A DNA stretch of 64,000 nucleotides, taken from JBBDIX01 sp050486225. GTDB taxonomy: Bacteria > Actinomycetota > Nitriliruptoria > Nitriliruptorales > Nitriliruptoraceae. Position numbers and translations under genes: made by a program. Positions 61,201 through 64,000 of the stretch are shown in pieces. The notes beneath the pieces are model-generated. The model saw only the letters and a list, made by a program, of their open reading frames with translations. It had not been told where the DNA came from and did not search any database. Each line of letters begins with the position of its first letter. Positions within the stretch are counted from its first letter, which is position 1. The stretch is taken from contig JBJHCV010000006.1 in NCBI GenBank assembly GCA_050486225.1, positions 62,001 through 126,000 of the forward strand, read 5' to 3'.

Positions 61201-61766
61201 GGGATGCCGTGGTCCATGAGTTCGACGAAGTAGCGCTCCGGGGTGAGGATGTCCCGGAAGTCGGCCATCACCTGCCGCGCGCCGTCGACGTCGTCGGCGA
61301 GCAGGCGCTGGTTGACCTCGGACCCGAGGCAGCCGCTGAGCGCCACGATCCCCTCGCCGTGCCGGTCCAGCAGTTCGAGGTCGATCCGGGGCTTGCGCCA
61401 GAACCCGTCGAGGTAGGCCGTGGTGGACAGCGCCATGAGGTTGCGGTAGCCGGCGTCCGAGGCAGCGAGCGCCGTCAGGTGGAAGTACGCCTGGTTGCCG
61501 TCCGCTCCCCCGAGCCGACGGTCGTGGCGCGAACCCACCGCCTGGTACAGCTCGGAGCCGAGCACCGGACGGATGCCGGCCCGGGTCGCCGCACGGTAGA
61601 AGTCGACCAGTCCGAACAGGACCCCGTGGTCGGTGATCGCGACGGCCGGCTGCCCGTCCTTCGCGACCTTCGCGACGAGCTCGTCGATCCTCGACGCCCC
61701 GTCGAGCATCGAGTACTCGGTGTGCACGTGGAGATGGACGAAGCCGTTGCGATCCCCGGTGCTCAC
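58233..61766 (-). CDS. dnaE: DNA polymerase III alpha subunit (DnaE1 type)
   Basis: The replicative polymerase. The 1177-residue protein has an N-terminal PHP domain (FVHLHVHTEYSMLDGASR with metal-binding histidines), the palm with catalytic PDIDIDFDDRRRGEM, GPGRGSAGGSVVAY, FGTIKAKSAIRDAARVL in parts, the fingers with QHGIHAAAVIIG, KMDFLGLRTLTVI, FQLDSAGMQ and GVIVYQEQVM, a helix-hairpin-helix region, and an OB fold near 990-1060 (VTVGGVLSGLTKKFTRKGDTY in parts). GTG at 61766 has GGAG 6 bases upstream. The 142-base gap to rluD holds a structured leader. Length and order fit the main replicase, not the error-prone DnaE2. Confidence 0.96.
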   Translation of the reverse strand: MSTGDRNGFVHLHVHTEYSMLDGASRIDELVAKVAKDGQPAVAITDHGVLFGLVDFYRAATRAGIRPVLGSELYQAVGSRHDRRLGGADGNQAYFHLTALAASDAGYRNLMALSTTAYLDGFWRKPRIDLELLDRHGEGIVALSGCLGSEVNQRLLADDVDGARQVMADFRDILTPERYFVELMDHGIPEQKRVWPQLERLAADLGLRTVITNDSHYTEPDDAEAHDALLCIQTNAKITDEKRFRFSGPHYYVATAEQMRARFPDHRAALDTTLDIAEMCDATIEFDLDLLPRFPCPDGMTEAEYLRALVLDGARRRYGDPIPDEIERRVDYELSVIEQMGFPAYFLIVADLCRHAREVGIRVGPGRGSAGGSVVAYCTDITRVDPIRHGLIFERFLNPARLQMPDIDIDFDDRRRGEMIRYAADRYGDEQVAQIVTFGTIKAKSAIRDAARVLDEPFRVGDELAKMMPPAVQGREATLAEAYTRSSELRDAREDPTHRRVLDTAERLEGLKRQHGIHAAAVIIGARPLTETIPLLRTDNGEIVTQYEMHAAEALGLLKMDFLGLRTLTVISDAERHVRDNRGLDVDLDDPDLLGEMDDPATYEMLSTGHTLGIFQLDSAGMQTLVRRLRPTRFEDISALLALYRPGPLGESMHLAFADRKNGLEEVGYEHADLEPILGETYGVIVYQEQVMKIATDLCGFSLAEADALRKAVGKKDRDLMGAQRQQFVAGALERGYERGFVDSLWGLIEKFAEYGFNKSHTVAYGVVSYQTAWLKAHYPVEYMAALLTSVKNNKDSKPLYLNECRRMGIAVLPPDVNESGADFTPVGDEIRFGLTAVRGVGEGIVEHIVEARTRAGRFENFSDFCAKVDAQVLNRRTLENLILAGAFCSLGHSRRGLLEGFEPIVDAALARKRAQAAGQFSLFESIDDPTTGDDGLADVVLDDDTEFDKDQLLRLEREMLGLYVSDHPLFGVERILAEHVDTQCVELGEREDGAHVTVGGVLSGLTKKFTRKGDTYLVAKLEDLTGAVEVVFWPSTFRVAHEVLAEDAVLIVDGRLEVRDGSAKLTANRVTAPDLSEALGAPVVVTFDAAQCTTDAVRRLRSILGDHPGSVAVRLHVMHPDGTQRRYQLDHTLRVERRGGLFGDLKAAFGPDSVQDGSGPRTFATPERERGVHATV

Positions 61767-61852
61767 GTGTGCTCCACCCTCTGGCCCCTCACCCGGCGGT
61801 CCGTCTCGACCGCGGGACGGGACACCTGCCGTCCTCCAACGTCACGAACCTG

Positions 61853-61904
61853 AGGCGTGTGACCGGGGAAGGAACCACACGCCTGTGGTTCGACCGCGAC
61901 CCTA
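61853..61904 (-). promoter_or_regulatory. dnaE leader with two mutually exclusive hairpins
   Basis: On the minus strand a TAGGGT -10 (61904-61899) would start RNA near 61892. The leader begins with hairpin AACCACA-GGCG-TGTGGTT (61890-61873). Its 3' half also belongs to a second hairpin, AGGCGTGTG (61884-61876) pairing with CACACGCCT (61861-61853). Both cannot form together. The second could be the rluD terminator or part of a switch for dnaE. A further GGACGG/CCGTCC stem follows. Confidence 0.5.
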
Positions 61905-61908
61905 GCAG

Positions 61909-62853
61909 TCACGGCCAGTGCGGGGCGAGATCCTCGGGCAGGTCGATGCCACACGCGGCGATCGCCGTCGCCAGGTCGGACGGGACCGGTGCGGTCACCT
62001 CGACACGCTCGCCGGTCACCGGATGGTCGAGGACCAGGTGGGTGGCGTGGAGCGCCTGCCGACCGAGACCGAGCGAACGCGCGAGGGCGCCGGTCCGGCC
62101 ATAGAGCGGATCGCCGAGCACCGGGTGGCCGATCTCGGTCAGGTGCACGCGGATCTGGTGCGTGCGGCCCGTCTCGAGCCGGCACGCCAGCAGCGACGTC
62201 TCGGCCGGTCGAGAACCCGACGCGATCGTCGCGTACCGGGTGACGGCCTCACGCCCGGTCGTCACGACCGCGAAGCGGGTCCGATGCCGGGGATCGCGAC
62301 CGATCGGGCCCTCGACACGTCCCCTGGGTGCGGCGGGCACCCCTGCGACCAGCGCCAGGTAGTGGCGGGTCACCGCACGTCGGGAGAGCGCGTCGACGAG
62401 ACCGCGATGCGCCTCGGGCGTGCACGCCACGACCATGACCCCCGAGGTGTCCCGATCGAGCCGATGCACGATGCCCGGCCGCGTCGCGTCACCGACGTCC
62501 GCCAGGGGATGGCCTGCCGCGCGAAGCGCGTCGACGAGCGTGTCACCCTCGTGGCCGGCACCCGCGTGCACGACCAGTCCTGCGGGCTTGTCGATCACCA
62601 GCAGGTGTTCGTCGGCGTGCAGGATCGGCGGGGCCGGCGGGGCCGCCGCGGCGTCGACCACGTCGGTCTCGGTCACCTCGACGCGCTGACCCACCCGCAG
62701 GATGGTGGACCGCGCGACGGGAACTCCGTCGAGGGTCACCCGGCCGTCACCGACGAGCGCGGCGACACGAGAACGGGAGATCCCGAGTCGACGCGCGAGC
62801 GCGACGTCGAGGCGAAGGTCTGCGTCGTCCTCCGCGACGTCGAAGCGGGTCAT
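61909..62853 (-). CDS. rluD: Ribosomal large subunit pseudouridine synthase, RluD family
   Basis: The enzyme converts uridines of 23S rRNA to pseudouridine. The 314-residue protein has an N-terminal S4 RNA-binding domain (LRLDVALARRLGISRSRVAALV in parts) and the synthase domain with VIDKPAGLVVH, the catalytic aspartate in GIVHRLDRDTSGVMV, CRLETGRTHQIRVHL and GDPLYG. ATG at 62853 overlaps the lspA stop (ATGA). The lspA-rluD pairing is common across bacteria. Which uridines are modified is not certain. Confidence 0.93.
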   Translation of the reverse strand: MTRFDVAEDDADLRLDVALARRLGISRSRVAALVGDGRVTLDGVPVARSTILRVGQRVEVTETDVVDAAAAPPAPPILHADEHLLVIDKPAGLVVHAGAGHEGDTLVDALRAAGHPLADVGDATRPGIVHRLDRDTSGVMVVACTPEAHRGLVDALSRRAVTRHYLALVAGVPAAPRGRVEGPIGRDPRHRTRFAVVTTGREAVTRYATIASGSRPAETSLLACRLETGRTHQIRVHLTEIGHPVLGDPLYGRTGALARSLGLGRQALHATHLVLDHPVTGERVEVTAPVPSDLATAIAACGIDLPEDLAPHWP

Positions 62854-63371
62854 CGGCGTTCCACCTGCCACAGCGCGAGCACGAGCAGGACGAAGCCCAC
62901 GGTGATCGCCGAGTCGGCGACGTTGAAGCGCGGGAAGGTCCCCCACGCCACGAAGTCGACGACGTGACCTCCACCGAACGCCGGTCCGTCGGGGTACCCG
63001 GGGCGCGTCAGGCGGTCGATGACGTTGCCGATCGCTCCCGCCAACAGCATCCCGAACCCGATCACCTGCAGCCACGACTCGCACTGGGGCAGGGCGCGGA
63101 CCACCACGATCGTGACGATGACCGTGACGATCAGGAACAGCCAGTGCGGCGCCGGGATCCCGAACGCAGCGCCCGGGTTGTACACGAGCTGCCAACCCAC
63201 GTGGGGTCCGAACAGCGACACGAACTCGCCGGGTTCCAGGAGGCGTTCCGCGAGCGCCTTCGTCCACTGGTCGAGCGCGACGAGCACGAGTGCGACGGCG
63301 ATCCCGACCACGAGTCGGCGCCGCCCCAGCGGCGTGGCAACGTCCTCCGACGAGGACGGGTCTGAGGACAC
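62850..63371 (-). CDS. lspA: Lipoprotein signal peptidase (signal peptidase II)
   Basis: LspA cleaves prolipoprotein signal peptides at the lipobox and so processes the SBP and hypothetical lipoproteins found in this window. The 173-residue protein has a short acidic start, four helices, LVYNPGAAFGI, and the catalytic aspartates in GNVIDRL (Asp119) and FPRFNVADSAIT (Asp153), with VVDFVAWG between. GTG at 63371 lies 5 bases after the stop of the zinc-finger gene, suggesting coupling; an upstream GTG at 63416 would overlap that gene by 40 bases and is less likely. Confidence 0.92.
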   Translation of the reverse strand: MSSDPSSSEDVATPLGRRRLVVGIAVALVLVALDQWTKALAERLLEPGEFVSLFGPHVGWQLVYNPGAAFGIPAPHWLFLIVTVIVTIVVVRALPQCESWLQVIGFGMLLAGAIGNVIDRLTRPGYPDGPAFGGGHVVDFVAWGTFPRFNVADSAITVGFVLLVLALWQVERR

Positions 63372-63376
63372 GTCGC

Positions 63377-63754
63377 TCAGCGGCCCGTCTCGTCGCGGCG
63401 CTTGCAGTCCATGCACAGCGTCGCGTACGGCAGTGCCTCGAGACGTTCAGGCTCGATCATCTCGCCGCAACGCTCGCAGGGGCCGTAGTTGCCCGCGTCG
63501 ATGCGACGCACCGCGTCGTCGATCTGCTCGAGCAGGCTGCGCGCGTGGATCGACAGCGACTGGGCCGTCTCTCGTTCGAAACTGGCCGACCCGCTGTCCG
63601 CAGGATCGTCGTCGAACCCGGCGTCGCGCCAGTTCTTGACGTCCGCCTCCGCGTCGAGTTCGGCGACCTGCTCCAGCAGCTGGGCACGCTCCTCCTCCAG
63701 CAGCGCGCGAACCTTGCGCAGCTGGGTCTTGGTCGGTGCTCGTCGTGTCGCCAT
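63377..63754 (-). CDS. TraR/DksA family zinc-finger protein
   Basis: A 125-residue protein with an N-terminal coiled-coil (about 8-85, heptad-like Leu/Glu/Arg pattern) and a C-terminal C4 zinc finger, CERC at 93-96 and CMDC at 114-117, in the typical YGPCERCGEMIEPERLEALPY context. DksA proteins enter the RNA polymerase secondary channel; the two aspartates at the coiled-coil tip of E. coli DksA are not obvious, so function may differ. ATG at 63754 lies 8 bases from a TACCTT -10. It heads the transcript with lspA and rluD. Confidence 0.9.
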   Translation of the reverse strand: MATRRAPTKTQLRKVRALLEEERAQLLEQVAELDAEADVKNWRDAGFDDDPADSGSASFERETAQSLSIHARSLLEQIDDAVRRIDAGNYGPCERCGEMIEPERLEALPYATLCMDCKRRDETGR

Positions 63755-63762
63755 GGCGGCGG

Positions 63763-63768
63763 AAGGTA
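63763..63768 (-). promoter_or_regulatory. -10 of a nearly leaderless dksA-lspA-rluD transcript
   Basis: TACCTT on the minus strand (63768-63763) ends 8 bases before the ATG at 63754; RNA would start near 63756. No Shine-Dalgarno precedes the ATG. Confidence 0.45.
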
Positions 63769-63818
63769 GCAGACCGCCCCGGTGTCGCTCGGTCTCTCAC
63801 GCACCACGGCGACGGGCG

Positions 63819-64000
63819 TAGACTCGCCCGTCCGACGGTCCACTGCGACGTCGTCGTGCCGGAGGCGTCGGTGCGACCGGCCTCGTCCGAGACCATGCGC
63901 CCTTCCGTCCCACGCGGTGGAGAACGACGTCCCGTGAACTCCCGTGCACCGAACGAGTCCGTGACCACTCACGTCGACTGGCCCACCGTCGAGGCCCGGC
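63819..64000 (+). CDS. Possible start of a plus-strand gene cut by the right edge
   Basis: TAGACT (63819-63824) is a fair plus-strand -10. An open frame from the ATG at 63895 or the GTG at 63934 (beginning VNSRAPNESV and running through HVDWPTVEAR) continues off the window. GGTGGAG lies about 11 bases before the GTG. The piece is too short to identify, and no minus-strand alternative looks better. The reported interval includes the putative promoter. Confidence 0.3.

Noticed and set aside
57855..61853. A 1332-codon plus-strand frame opposite hisD and dnaE
   Set aside because: Same antisense effect; no domain is recognisable and dnaE/hisD are intact on the minus strand.

Overview
The window looks like chromosomal DNA of a high-GC member of the Actinomycetota. 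The evidence is whiA, a DUF222/13E12-type HNH endonuclease, a DUF2510 protein, an ANTAR response regulator, a perfect actinobacterial LexA box (TCGAACATATGTTCGA), and many GTG starts with ATGA/GTGA stop-start overlaps. A PyrK subunit next to pyrR-pyrB-pyrC-carA-carB, and gene neighbourhoods unlike Streptomyces or Mycobacterium, suggest a deep-branching class such as Nitriliruptoria or Acidimicrobiia. That placement is inference only.

Layout. (1) 1-10764, minus strand: aroQ, an M24 peptidase, efp and nusB, then the pyrimidine operon pyrR-pyrB-pyrC-carA-carB-pyrK (pyrK cut by the left edge). A PyrR-binding hairpin and an unlisted 31-codon leader frame overlapping the pyrR start lie between nusB and pyrR. 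(2) 10805-16374: an accessory stretch with a cupin, an SOS-controlled HNH endonuclease, two small membrane proteins, a lipoprotein, an SRPBCC protein, a methyltransferase and an SdpI-like protein, ending at tRNA-Leu(GAG). (3) 16606-29940, minus strand: one long gene train uvrC-rapZ-yvcK-whiA-gap-pgk-SBP-tpiA-blaI-M56-secG-SBP. Two solute-binding lipoproteins without permeases and a BlaI/M56 pair sit inside what is usually a compact gap-pgk-tpiA-secG block. (4) 29991-43696: mscS, uvrA, an MBL hydrolase, a membrane protein, uvrB, coaE, rpsA, an orphan small gene, polA and a thioredoxin-TPR protein. (5) 43725-46901: a polar amino-acid ABC transporter, an ANTAR regulator and tRNA-Leu(CAA). (6) 46986-58162: hisI-trpE-trpC-trpB-trpA and hisD-hisC-hisB-hisH-hisA-hisF, split by an inverted DUF2510 membrane gene. 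(7) 58233-63754: dnaE, rluD, lspA and a TraR/DksA zinc-finger protein, then the possible start of a plus-strand gene.

The genes are mostly housekeeping: pyrimidine, histidine and tryptophan synthesis, lower glycolysis, nucleotide excision repair with DNA polymerases I and III, translation (EF-P, S1, two tRNA-Leu) and envelope export (SecG, LspA). No CRISPR array, insertion sequence, integrase or prophage was seen. The most informative signals are regulatory: the pyr leader, the LexA box on the -10 of a probably leaderless endonuclease gene, a structured dnaE leader, and TANNNT -10 elements placed 6-8 bases before the start codons of several genes without a Shine-Dalgarno sequence.
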